A DNA stretch of 64,000 bases from Bacteroidetes bacterium GWF2_41_31 (GTDB taxonomy: Bacteria; Bacteroidota; Bacteroidia; Bacteroidales; F082), in the NCBI GenBank assembly GCA_001769215.1, contig MEOL01000033.1, positions 124,001 through 188,000 on the forward strand, read 5' to 3'. A program made the translations under genes and the position numbers. Positions 36,724 to 44,825 of the stretch are shown one piece after another. The stretch's first letter is position 1; every line of letters starts with the position of its first letter. The notes under the pieces were generated by a model, which was not told the DNA's origin, ran no database searches, and saw nothing but the letters and a program-made list of their open reading frames with translations.

Positions 36724-37042
36724 GATAACCGGTTTATTTGTTTAGTATAACGCTTGAGATAACCTATTTCCACTGCTTTATTGCAATGTGCCAGGGTATT
36801 CTGCCATTTTAATTTTATGTAATCAGGTGCCTGGTTATTCGGTAAATAAAATTTAACGATCGAAAAATACATAATTAATTGATTGAAAGTGTAAATAATG
36901 TATATTAAATTTTTGGAGGAGCGTATTGATGTTTCGTTGCAATTAACCGGATATTTATTTTGAATCAAACACGGTTATTGAAATTTAGCACTTTCCGTTT
37001 TATTAAAACCGCTTACATTCGCAGTGCATTTGAATACACATC
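36724..37042. other. Divergent intergenic region
   Basis: 319 AT-rich bases between the patatin operon and the ABC transporter genes, so it should contain two divergent promoters. I found no clean TAnnTTTG on either strand; TGCATTTG at 37025-37032 is one base off and sits 10 bases before the ATPase start. A minus-strand frame here (to 36968) is an upstream overlap artefact. Confidence 0.45.
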
Positions 37043-37792
37043 ATGATACAAATATCCAACCTTACAAAAAACTTCGGTCGAAACACCGTTTTGGAACAGA
37101 TTAACCTGACAGTTGAAAAAGGACAGGTATATTCACTGCTTGGAAAGAACGGGGCAGGCAAAACAACCCTGATCAACCTCATGCTCGACTTACTGAAACC
37201 TGATACCGGAACCGTACAATTGCTTGGCAAGGAAAGCAGCCAGGTTAAACCTTTCGACAAATTGAAGATGGGTATTGTTGGTGAAGATATGGCACTCATT
37301 GAAGAGTTTACGGGGTTTGAATATTTGACCTTTATCGGGAAAATCTACCAGATTCCGACTGCCACTCTCAAAAAGCGAATTGCTGACTTGTTTCAGTATT
37401 TCTTTGAAGATGAAAAAGATTTACGGAAATTGATCTCCAAATATTCCACCGGCATGAAAAAGAAACTGGCTTTTTGTGGCGCCATCCTCCACACACCAGA
37501 TTTACTCATCCTCGATGAACCCTTTTCAGGGCTTGACCCATTGGTAGCCAGTCAAATGGTTCTTTTTTTAAAGAAATACCACAACCAAAACCGCACCATT
37601 TTCATCTCCTCGCATGACCTGTCGTATGTTGAAAAAGTAAGTACACACATTGGTGTACTTGACCAAACCAGGCTTGTCTATAACGCTACTTTACAGGAGT
37701 TTACCTCCGATGGCGCCAGGGAGCTGGATGCCGCTTTGCTGAAAATACTTAAGCCAAACGAAAACGAACTGGAAAAAATAGACTGGCTATGA
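37043..37792 (+). CDS. ABC transporter ATPase
   Basis: 249 residues. Walker A LGKNGAGKTTLINL, signature KYSTGMKKKLAFCGAIL, Walker B DLLILDEPFSGLDPL and H-loop FISSHDLSYVE. The STGMKKK form is typical of exporter ATPases of the CcmA/NatA type that pair with a separate ABC-2 membrane protein. The next gene overlaps by 4 bases and supplies that partner. Confidence 0.9.
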   Translation: MIQISNLTKNFGRNTVLEQINLTVEKGQVYSLLGKNGAGKTTLINLMLDLLKPDTGTVQLLGKESSQVKPFDKLKMGIVGEDMALIEEFTGFEYLTFIGKIYQIPTATLKKRIADLFQYFFEDEKDLRKLISKYSTGMKKKLAFCGAILHTPDLLILDEPFSGLDPLVASQMVLFLKKYHNQNRTIFISSHDLSYVEKVSTHIGVLDQTRLVYNATLQEFTSDGARELDAALLKILKPNENELEKIDWL

Positions 37793-39123
37793 TGGGATAT
37801 TTTCTGTTTTTAAAGGTTAAATCAAGTATCCTGGATTTAAAGAATCCATTGAAATTGTTTCTGTTTTTAATGCTGACGTTAACCGCCGTACTCTATGGTT
37901 GGTTGTTAGCACTTTTTTCACAACAGGTATTAATGGGCGATGTAGGCGAATTGACCATTAACCTGTTGTTTAACTACATCTTGTTGTTTATTTTTATCAT
38001 CACCCTCCTGAGGATGATTTTTCCAACTTATAAACCACAACAGGCTTTATTTCCGCTCTCCTATCCCCTATCCAGGTGGCAAGGTTACCTTTTTTCTGTT
38101 TTCAATGGTTTTTTTACACCATATTTCTTTTATTTAGTGATGTTTTTGGTGAGTGGCTCTGTGTTTCTCGGAGAATACAACATAGTCTTCCTGGTGTCAG
38201 GATTGCTTGTGCTGGTATCTTCGCACCTTTTCAGGCGGCTGATACAATATTTTATTGATTTTAGGTTAAAGAAAAAAGCTTTTTTGGTGCTTGCCGCGGT
38301 TGCAATCCTGGTAACCTGTCTGTATTTCTTATCATTTACCCTGGTTGATTTTGGTAGTTGGCAGGGTCTTGTTATTATTGCGTTGTTGTTGACATCAGGT
38401 TATTGTCTCGATATCAATCAGTTTGAGCCAAAAAGACACGAAACTGCCGGAGATAGTAGAAAAAGCAGCCGGGTTTATTTAAAACTCATCACCAACAATC
38501 CAAAGGTTCGGATACCACTTCTTGTGGCAATGGTATTGAAAATCATTTTTTTTGGAATCGATTTGTTTTTGATGGAAACAAAGGCCGGGCACCTGATGAA
38601 TGGGGAGTTATTCTATTGGATTGTTGCTTCCCCGATGATCATTTTTACCTACGTTTATAACAATACCTGGGGTTTCTGGAAAGCCATTTGGATGAATATG
38701 GAAGTTCGTACGGGCGATGCTAAACAATTGCTATGGCAGCACTTCAGGTTGATGGCCCTTGCTTTGGTGGTCGACCTGTGCATTACACTGCCATTGCTTT
38801 ATATTTCCTGGGGCGAGGCTGGTTTTATTCTAACATTTTATTTCACATCCGCCTTTTTTTTAATCGCCATGTCATTTATCTGGTCGATTTTTACTCCCCG
38901 GCAAATAAACGCTACTTTTCAAATGAAAGGCAGCACTTCCCCGGTCAGCGTTCTTGTATCAATGGCAGGAGTGCTGTTGCTTACCACCTTAAGAGTTAAT
39001 AATTGGTTTTATTTAATCGTGCCTTTGTATGTTATTTTTGGTGGCATGGCCATTTGGGTCGCTTTAAATTATTATGAAGACGGTAAGGTTATTTTGATGA
39101 GGAAACTCAGGAAGGCTACCTAA
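37789..39123 (+). CDS. ABC-2-like membrane subunit
   Basis: 444 residues with about 10-12 hydrophobic helices and no other domain. The N-terminus (MMGYFLFLKVKSSILD) is short and cytoplasmic. It overlaps the ATPase gene by 4 bases (ATGA), so it is the membrane half of that transporter. It resembles Bacteroidota multi-helix ABC permeases of uncharacterised families rather than classical ABC-2 proteins. Direction is probably export; substrate unknown. Confidence 0.75.
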   Translation: MMGYFLFLKVKSSILDLKNPLKLFLFLMLTLTAVLYGWLLALFSQQVLMGDVGELTINLLFNYILLFIFIITLLRMIFPTYKPQQALFPLSYPLSRWQGYLFSVFNGFFTPYFFYLVMFLVSGSVFLGEYNIVFLVSGLLVLVSSHLFRRLIQYFIDFRLKKKAFLVLAAVAILVTCLYFLSFTLVDFGSWQGLVIIALLLTSGYCLDINQFEPKRHETAGDSRKSSRVYLKLITNNPKVRIPLLVAMVLKIIFFGIDLFLMETKAGHLMNGELFYWIVASPMIIFTYVYNNTWGFWKAIWMNMEVRTGDAKQLLWQHFRLMALALVVDLCITLPLLYISWGEAGFILTFYFTSAFFLIAMSFIWSIFTPRQINATFQMKGSTSPVSVLVSMAGVLLLTTLRVNNWFYLIVPLYVIFGGMAIWVALNYYEDGKVILMRKLRKAT

Positions 39124-39144
39124 ATTCTTTTTTCACAATCAGAA

Positions 39145-39171
39145 TTTGCGGCTTAAAGTGTTGTATCTTTG
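39145..39171 (+). promoter_or_regulatory. Promoter of the 617-aa protein gene
   Basis: TTTG (39145-39148), 15 bases, TATCTTTG (39164-39171), then about 58 bases to the ATG. The -7 box matches TAnnTTTG; the spacing is short. Confidence 0.45.
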
Positions 39172-39229
39172 TACCCTTATTGGAAAGGATCGTAAAGTCA
39201 CTCATTTTCCGATATAAACAGTTGATAAT

Positions 39230-41083
39230 ATGACAAAAGCACATTCGTTTCACATACCGGTTATGGGAATTGGGTTTACTATTGACACCCCGTTGAAGGT
39301 TTCTCAATACGGAATCGACTCTGTTATTTCCCTGGTTGATGATATGCTTCTTGAGAAGTTGAGAAAAATGTACTGTGAAAAATTTGAAATCCCCTATCAG
39401 GAAATAACTGAGAAAATAGATGATTTCAGGGCCAAAAGAATTACCTCTTATCTCAATTTGATTAACGATCAGGCAGAAAAGAAATTTGAAGAATTGAAAA
39501 ATTCCGCTATCGGGAAAGGAAACGAAATAAAGGAATTCTTCAACATGTTGCCCGATACTTCGACTTTAAAGCAAGAATTTAAAAGCTTAACAGAAAAATA
39601 TTTCAATTTAGGTGAAATCAAAACCTGGCTCAACAGCAACCTTTCCAGGGGTAGTATCGATGTCAATATCATGACCAAAGTTGACAAGGACAATTATGCG
39701 AAAGGTGAGAAACTGCCCATTGAATATAATGACGCCCATGCCGCGCTCAGGGGATTTGCCAATAGCGATCTGAGCTCTTCCATTGTGCTGTCGGCAGGAA
39801 TGAACCCCAGGTTGTACAGTTACCTGGAGAAATTTGAAGATTTTTATCCCGATACAAACGGAACAATAAAAAAGAAGATTGTATTAAAGGTGAGCGATTA
39901 CCGGTCGGCTTTGATTCAGGGAAAGTTCTTGGCTAAGAAAGGTATCTGGGTTTCTGAGTTCAGGATTGAATCAGGTTTAAACTGTGGCGGACATGCTTTT
40001 GCAACCGATGGATTCTTGATGGGACCCATTTTGGCTGAATTTAAAGAGCATAGAAAAGAATTAACACAAAATAACTTTGATATTTTGGTGCAGGCGTTGG
40101 CAAGCAAGAACAGACCCATACCTGCTGCTGTATTGCCAATAAAAATTACCGCCCAGGGAGGTGTTGGTACTGCCGAAGAGCATCAATTTTTATTGGATCA
40201 TTATGAGGTGGACTCGGTAGGTTGGGGAACACCATTTTTACTTGTTCCAGAGGTAACCTCGGTTGATGAGGCTACCATCAGCAAATTAATAGAAGCTCAG
40301 GAATGTGATCTTTATCTAAGTAATATTTCCCCCTTAGGTGTTCCTTTTAACAGCCTGCGAGGCAATACCAAAGATATCGAGAGGCTAACCTTGGTGGAGA
40401 ATGGGAAACCAGGTAGTATTTGTCCAAAAAAATATGTGGCTCTCAACAATGAGTACACCGAGAAAAGTATCTGTACAGCATCCCGTCAATACCAACGTGC
40501 GAAAATAAAAGACCTTGACAAGGAAGCCCTTCCTCCCGATCAACACCGTGAAAAGTTTAACAGTATTGTGGAAAAATCATGTATTTGTGTCGGGCTGGGA
40601 ACTTCAGCCTTGTTGGTTAATCATTTGGACACCAAAGTGGAAGGAGTTGGGGTTTCTGTTTGCCCGGGTCCAAATATGGCCTATTTTTCTAAAATCATGA
40701 GCCTTAAAGAGATGACTGACCATATTTATGGAAGGGCAAACGTGATATCGCGCACCGATCGCCCCAACATGTTTATGAAAGAACTCGATCTGTACCTTGA
40801 TTACCTGAAAAATAAGTTGGAAGAAACCAAGGTCTCGATGACTAAAAAACAAGAACAGTATTTCGCTGCTTTTGAACAAAATCTTCAGGATGGCATCAAC
40901 TATTACAACCAGCTATTTGCTGATTTGAAGTACAAATTTGAAGGCACCAAATCAAATATTCTGCACGATTTAGATCTCCACAACAAGGCCCTGCACCTGT
41001 TGAAGATCAAAAGAGAGGTGATAAAACAGTATATCATTCCGATAAACACCGGGATGGAGCGCCAAAAATGCATGGTACTTTAA
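39230..41083 (+). CDS. Conserved protein with a TIM-barrel-like core, function unknown
   Basis: 617 residues, no signal peptide. N-terminus HIPVMGIGFTIDTPLKVSQY is followed by a helical section (about 30-140). A possible FMN/TIM-barrel segment follows: FRIESGLNCGGHAFATDG, AQGGVGTAEEHQFLL and VDSVGWGTPFLLVPE resemble nitronate monooxygenase or glutamate-synthase-like barrels. Cysteines in ICPKKY, KSICTASRQ, KSCICVGLG and SVCPGPN could hold an iron-sulfur cluster. The last ~100 residues are coiled coil and end in CMVL. I recall similar proteins in Bacteroidota without assigned function. Enzyme class is a low-confidence inference. Confidence 0.65.
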   Translation: MTKAHSFHIPVMGIGFTIDTPLKVSQYGIDSVISLVDDMLLEKLRKMYCEKFEIPYQEITEKIDDFRAKRITSYLNLINDQAEKKFEELKNSAIGKGNEIKEFFNMLPDTSTLKQEFKSLTEKYFNLGEIKTWLNSNLSRGSIDVNIMTKVDKDNYAKGEKLPIEYNDAHAALRGFANSDLSSSIVLSAGMNPRLYSYLEKFEDFYPDTNGTIKKKIVLKVSDYRSALIQGKFLAKKGIWVSEFRIESGLNCGGHAFATDGFLMGPILAEFKEHRKELTQNNFDILVQALASKNRPIPAAVLPIKITAQGGVGTAEEHQFLLDHYEVDSVGWGTPFLLVPEVTSVDEATISKLIEAQECDLYLSNISPLGVPFNSLRGNTKDIERLTLVENGKPGSICPKKYVALNNEYTEKSICTASRQYQRAKIKDLDKEALPPDQHREKFNSIVEKSCICVGLGTSALLVNHLDTKVEGVGVSVCPGPNMAYFSKIMSLKEMTDHIYGRANVISRTDRPNMFMKELDLYLDYLKNKLEETKVSMTKKQEQYFAAFEQNLQDGINYYNQLFADLKYKFEGTKSNILHDLDLHNKALHLLKIKREVIKQYIIPINTGMERQKCMVL

Positions 41084-41135
41084 GTCCTGATCAGATTAAC
41101 ATTGTATTTTACCATTCATTCCGATAGTAAAAGGT

Positions 41136-41143
41136 TACCTTTG
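41136..41143 (+). promoter_or_regulatory. -7 box of the first hybrid kinase
   Basis: TACCTTTG, 19 bases before the ATG at 41163. Matches TAnnTTTG; no good TTG at 19 bases. Confidence 0.4.
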
Positions 41144-41162
41144 TTGGCACTGAATTTCTATT

Positions 41163-43913
41163 ATGGAAGCACCTGTATTAAAATATTTTCCCGTCCCTAC
41201 GTTTTTGATTTCGAAAAAATCCAGTGAAATCATACAACTTAATGACAAGGCAGCTGATCTTACCGGATTAGAAGTTGGAAGCTTATCAGGAATAAAAATA
41301 ACCAACTTTTTAAAAACCAAATTTCTAAAGCTTGGTGAATATAGCAATATTGATTTCAGGCTCAATGACCGAAAAACACTGAATGTTCATCTGGTGGTAC
41401 AGTCGTTAACTGAAAACCGCCAGAATTATTTGATAGTCTCCTTTTGGGAAGAGCCGAATAATGAGCTGGAAAAAGCAAGGCAAGCCATCATTGAAAGTGA
41501 GGAGCTATACCGGAAATTATTCAACTCATCCAAAGATGCCATTATGACCCTGGAACCACCCAGCTGGAAATTTACATCGGGCAATTTGGCTATTTTTGAA
41601 CTATTCAAGGTGAAGAACCTTAGAGATTTTCTTTCGTTGAAACCGTGGGAAATTTCTCCAAAAAAACAACTCGACGGAAGTGTTTCCATTGAGAAAGCCA
41701 AAGAGATGATTCAATTGGCCATGCATGAGGGTTCTCATTACTTTGAATGGGTGCACCAACGAAAAAACGGAGAACCCTTTCATGCAACGGTGTTACTTAC
41801 ACGAGTCGATCTGGCCAATAGGTCCTTCCTTCAGGCTACAGTGAGAGATGTTTCTGAGCAAAAGAAATCCGAGGAGCAATTAAAAGAAAATGAATTAAAA
41901 TACAGAACACTGGTTGAGGCCTCAAAGGACAGTATTTTTATCATTCAAGACGGACTTATTAAATTTGTAAACAGCGAATTGAAAAAACTTTCGGGGTATA
42001 CCGCTGAAGAAATTGTAGGGAAGCCTTTTGCTGATTTTATTGCACCTAAAGATGCTGATAAGGTGAAATCCTATTATCAGAAAAGGAAAAGTGGTAAGGA
42101 GGTGCCCTCTAAGTATGAATTGGTCGTTCGCTTAAAATCAGGTAAATTTATTCCTGTCGAAATTTCCGTCGCTTTTATTGATTTTCTGGGCAAACACTCC
42201 GAGATGGTGGTCATAAAGAATGTGACAGAACGTCGAAAACGAGAGGCTATCCAACGTGTTCTGTTCGAAATAACAAGAATCTCGTTTCACGACATCGGGT
42301 TGAAAGAGTATTTAGCAAAAATCCATGTGTTATTTGGACAACTCATCAGTGCCGAAAATTTCTATATTGCTTTATATGATAAAGTCAGCGATCTATACAC
42401 CTTCCCCTATTTCGTTGATGAATTCGATCACTTCGAGAGCGACCAAATGCTTTCATTAGAAGGTACTTTAACCGATTTCGTTCGAAAAACAGGAAAAGGC
42501 AGACTGATTACTGAAGAAACCGAAAAACAACTTTTTACAGAATCTGGTTTTAAGTTAATTGGAGAATATTCCCCGATTTGGGTAGGCGCTCCACTGGTCG
42601 ATTCTTCAACCAATGAAGTGATCGGTGTTATTGTCATTCAGGACTATAAAAATAAAGAAGCCTATTCACCTGACGACTTACTGACACTTGAAATTGTAGC
42701 CAGTAGCATAGGTTTGTTTATCGAACGTGTCAGAAGCAATCAAGACTTAAAACTCGCCAAGGAAAAAGCCATCGAAAGCGACCGGCTTAAATCTGCCTTT
42801 CTTGCCAATATGAGTCACGAAATCAGGACTCCGATGAATGGTATCCTGGGATTTGCCGAATTGCTAAAAGAACCCAGGCTGAGTGGTGAAGAACAACAGG
42901 AGTATATTGATATTATTGAGAAAAGTGGTCACCGGATGCTCAATATAATCAACGATATCATTAGCATTTCAAAAGTAGAATCGGGACTTATGGAAGTGAA
43001 TATATCGGCAACCAATGTGAATGAGCAGATGAAATACATTTACACCTTTTTTCGTCCGGAAACGGAAAAAAAAGGTGTCAGGTTGTTGTTAAACAATGAT
43101 TTAAGTGACACGGAAGCCATCATACTTACCGACCGTGAAAAAATATATGCCATTTTAACCAACCTGGTGAAAAATGCCATCAAGTTTACCAACAAAGGGT
43201 CAATAGAATTGGGGTGTAAAATTGTATCGATGATTCATGAATCATCGATACCAGCGATACAGTTTTACATAAAAGATACAGGAACGGGAATTCACAGTGA
43301 CAAGCAGGCAATTGTTTTTGAACGATTCAGGCAGGGCAGCGAATCGCTTGACCGCAATTATGAAGGTGCAGGATTGGGCTTGTCCATTTCAAAAGCCTAT
43401 GTGGAATTATTGGGAGGGAAATTATGGGTCGAGAGCCAGGAAAATGTAGGATCCACCTTTTTCTTTACAATTCCTTACCGGGTTGAAGCACAAGGGCAAA
43501 CCAGCTCCCGGAAGTTGCAAGTTACCGGATTACCTGCTGAAAAGGTTAAAAAACTGAAAATCCTGATTGCCGAAGACGACCCTACGTCAGAAGTATTCAT
43601 AACGCTGGTGTTAAAAAGCATGACTAAGGAATTGATCATAGCCAGAACGGGAACTGAAGCTGTGAATGCATGCCAACATCATCCTGATATCGACTTGGTG
43701 ATGATGGACATCAAAATGCCGGAAATGGACGGATATGAGGCTGCCAGACAAATCAGGCAATTCAATAAGGAAATCATTATCATTGCCCAAACCGCTTACG
43801 CATTGGTGGGTGATGGTGAAAAAGCAATTGCCGCAGGGTGCAATGATTATATTGCCAAACCAATTAATCGGGACCACTTAACCAACATGATTAAAAATCA
43901 TTTTAAAAATTAG
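41163..43913 (+). CDS. Hybrid histidine kinase (PAS-PAS-PAS-GAF-HisKA-HATPase-REC)
   Basis: 916 residues, no membrane helix, so a cytoplasmic sensor. PAS-like domains at about 1-95, 110-235 and 240-360, GAF about 375-540, HisKA with phosphoacceptor His552 ([11 protein letters not shown]), HATPase about 655-775 ([22 protein letters not shown]), and a C-terminal receiver about 797-914 (AEDD, DIKMPEMDGYE phosphoacceptor Asp, AQTA, KP). The HATPase carries the in-frame palindrome at 43224-43251, encoding SMIHESSI just before DTGTG. The receiver is near-identical in pattern to those of the next kinases, pointing to local duplication. No output domain. Confidence 0.93.
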   Translation: MEAPVLKYFPVPTFLISKKSSEIIQLNDKAADLTGLEVGSLSGIKITNFLKTKFLKLGEYSNIDFRLNDRKTLNVHLVVQSLTENRQNYLIVSFWEEPNNELEKARQAIIESEELYRKLFNSSKDAIMTLEPPSWKFTSGNLAIFELFKVKNLRDFLSLKPWEISPKKQLDGSVSIEKAKEMIQLAMHEGSHYFEWVHQRKNGEPFHATVLLTRVDLANRSFLQATVRDVSEQKKSEEQLKENELKYRTLVEASKDSIFIIQDGLIKFVNSELKKLSGYTAEEIVGKPFADFIAPKDADKVKSYYQKRKSGKEVPSKYELVVRLKSGKFIPVEISVAFIDFLGKHSEMVVIKNVTERRKREAIQRVLFEITRISFHDIGLKEYLAKIHVLFGQLISAENFYIALYDKVSDLYTFPYFVDEFDHFESDQMLSLEGTLTDFVRKTGKGRLITEETEKQLFTESGFKLIGEYSPIWVGAPLVDSSTNEVIGVIVIQDYKNKEAYSPDDLLTLEIVASSIGLFIERVRSNQDLKLAKEKAIESDRLKSAFLANMSHEIRTPMNGILGFAELLKEPRLSGEEQQEYIDIIEKSGHRMLNIINDIISISKVESGLMEVNISATNVNEQMKYIYTFFRPETEKKGVRLLLNNDLSDTEAIILTDREKIYAILTNLVKNAIKFTNKGSIELGCKIVSMIHESSIPAIQFYIKDTGTGIHSDKQAIVFERFRQGSESLDRNYEGAGLGLSISKAYVELLGGKLWVESQENVGSTFFFTIPYRVEAQGQTSSRKLQVTGLPAEKVKKLKILIAEDDPTSEVFITLVLKSMTKELIIARTGTEAVNACQHHPDIDLVMMDIKMPEMDGYEAARQIRQFNKEIIIIAQTAYALVGDGEKAIAAGCNDYIAKPINRDHLTNMIKNHFKN
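43224..43251. repeat. In-frame 28-bp perfect palindrome, copy 1
   Basis: Perfect over 28 bases, centred on GATTCATGAATC, arms GTATCGAT and ATCGATAC. It lies inside kinase codons between the IELG strand and the FYIKDTG strand. It is followed by CAGCGATAC, a partial repeat of the arm. See copies at 47300, 49474 and 59483. Confidence 0.9.
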
Positions 43914-43947
43914 CTACATTTTTAGTTTAAAAACATCAATTATTCAC

Positions 43948-43955
43948 TATCTTTG
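43948..43955 (+). promoter_or_regulatory. -7 box of the truncated kinase gene
   Basis: TATCTTTG, about 100 bases before the ATG at 44058. Matches TAnnTTTG; weak -33 region. Confidence 0.35.
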
Positions 43956-44057
43956 TCTCGCTAAAAATAATCCCAATCCGGAAACATGGTCATGCTAATG
44001 GAATAACGTGTATTTAAAGCATGTTCCGATAAATTGTAGTTTTAAAATCGTTGCGAG

Positions 44058-44480
44058 ATGAAACCGCCCGAAAACCCACCAAACGATCTGCCAAAAATTC
44101 GTAAAAAAGCCGAAGAAATTGTAAAAAAGCTCTCCTCTACCAAAAACGCGTTGCGATCGTGGATGCCTGAGGCTGATGCTTTAAAATTAATCCATGAACT
44201 ACAGGTGCATCAGATAGAGCTACAGTTACAGAACGAAGAACTGATGCTTGCCAATGAGCAAATAGAAAAGTTCAACGCCGAAAGGGAGAAGCTCCTCTCC
44301 ATCATCACCCACGACATGAAAAGTCCCTTGAATTCTGTTGTTGTCTATAGCGAAATGCTCGTTAAGCAAGCCAGGGAAAAAGATTTTGAGGGCATGGAGA
44401 AAAATGTTGAATTGGTACTTCAATTTTCCCTTAGGGCGCTTGAACTGCTTGATAACCTGTCACGGTTAAATGTTAAGTAA
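44058..44480 (+). CDS. Histidine-kinase fragment with only the phosphoacceptor (DHp) domain
   Basis: 140 residues. Residues 1-75 are a charged coiled coil with the LIHELQVHQIELQLQNEEL sensor-kinase motif. Residues 78-138 are a HisKA helix pair with ITHDMKSPLNS, phosphoacceptor His85. There is no HATPase domain, and the frame stops cleanly at 44480. It may be a broken kinase, or a DHp-only phosphotransfer protein comparable to Spo0B, which would give this kinase cluster a missing histidine phosphotransfer step. It has its own -7 box. The 345 bases after it hold only the next promoter. Confidence 0.75.
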   Translation: MKPPENPPNDLPKIRKKAEEIVKKLSSTKNALRSWMPEADALKLIHELQVHQIELQLQNEELMLANEQIEKFNAEREKLLSIITHDMKSPLNSVVVYSEMLVKQAREKDFEGMEKNVELVLQFSLRALELLDNLSRLNVK

Positions 44481-44694
44481 GGAGTTGGTCGAAAAAAAAC
44501 ATGGACGGTCATAGGCCGAATACAATCCGGCAGGCATTGATAGTTCTGTTAACCATTGCGTGGAAGAAAAATAAGTTCGTACATTCTATTTTACCCTTCC
44601 TCTGAACCCAAAATAACCTTGATGGCATTCAGCTCATTACGGTTTGACCAACGATGATAAAAAACACTCTGTCAATGTGTTACTCATTTTCTGA

Positions 44695-44724
44695 TTGTCA
44701 GGTGCAATTTAAACACTATATTTG
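44695..44724 (+). promoter_or_regulatory. Promoter of the second hybrid kinase
   Basis: TTG (44695-44697), exactly 19 bases, TATATTTG (44717-44724): a full match to the phylum consensus. Leader of about 95 bases before 44826. The rest of the 345-base gap 44481-44825 shows no gene. Confidence 0.7.
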
Positions 44725-44825
44725 TGGTGTTTAGTTACATATGTATTCGATTATCACCACTTATCGAAGCAATTGGATGTGATTAATACGTATGGTGGAG
44801 AAGAAGAAGATTATAGATTCGACCC

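Noticed and set aside
36552-36968. 138-residue minus-strand frame
   Set aside because: It overlaps the patatin start in another frame and the rest is AT-rich intergenic sequence.
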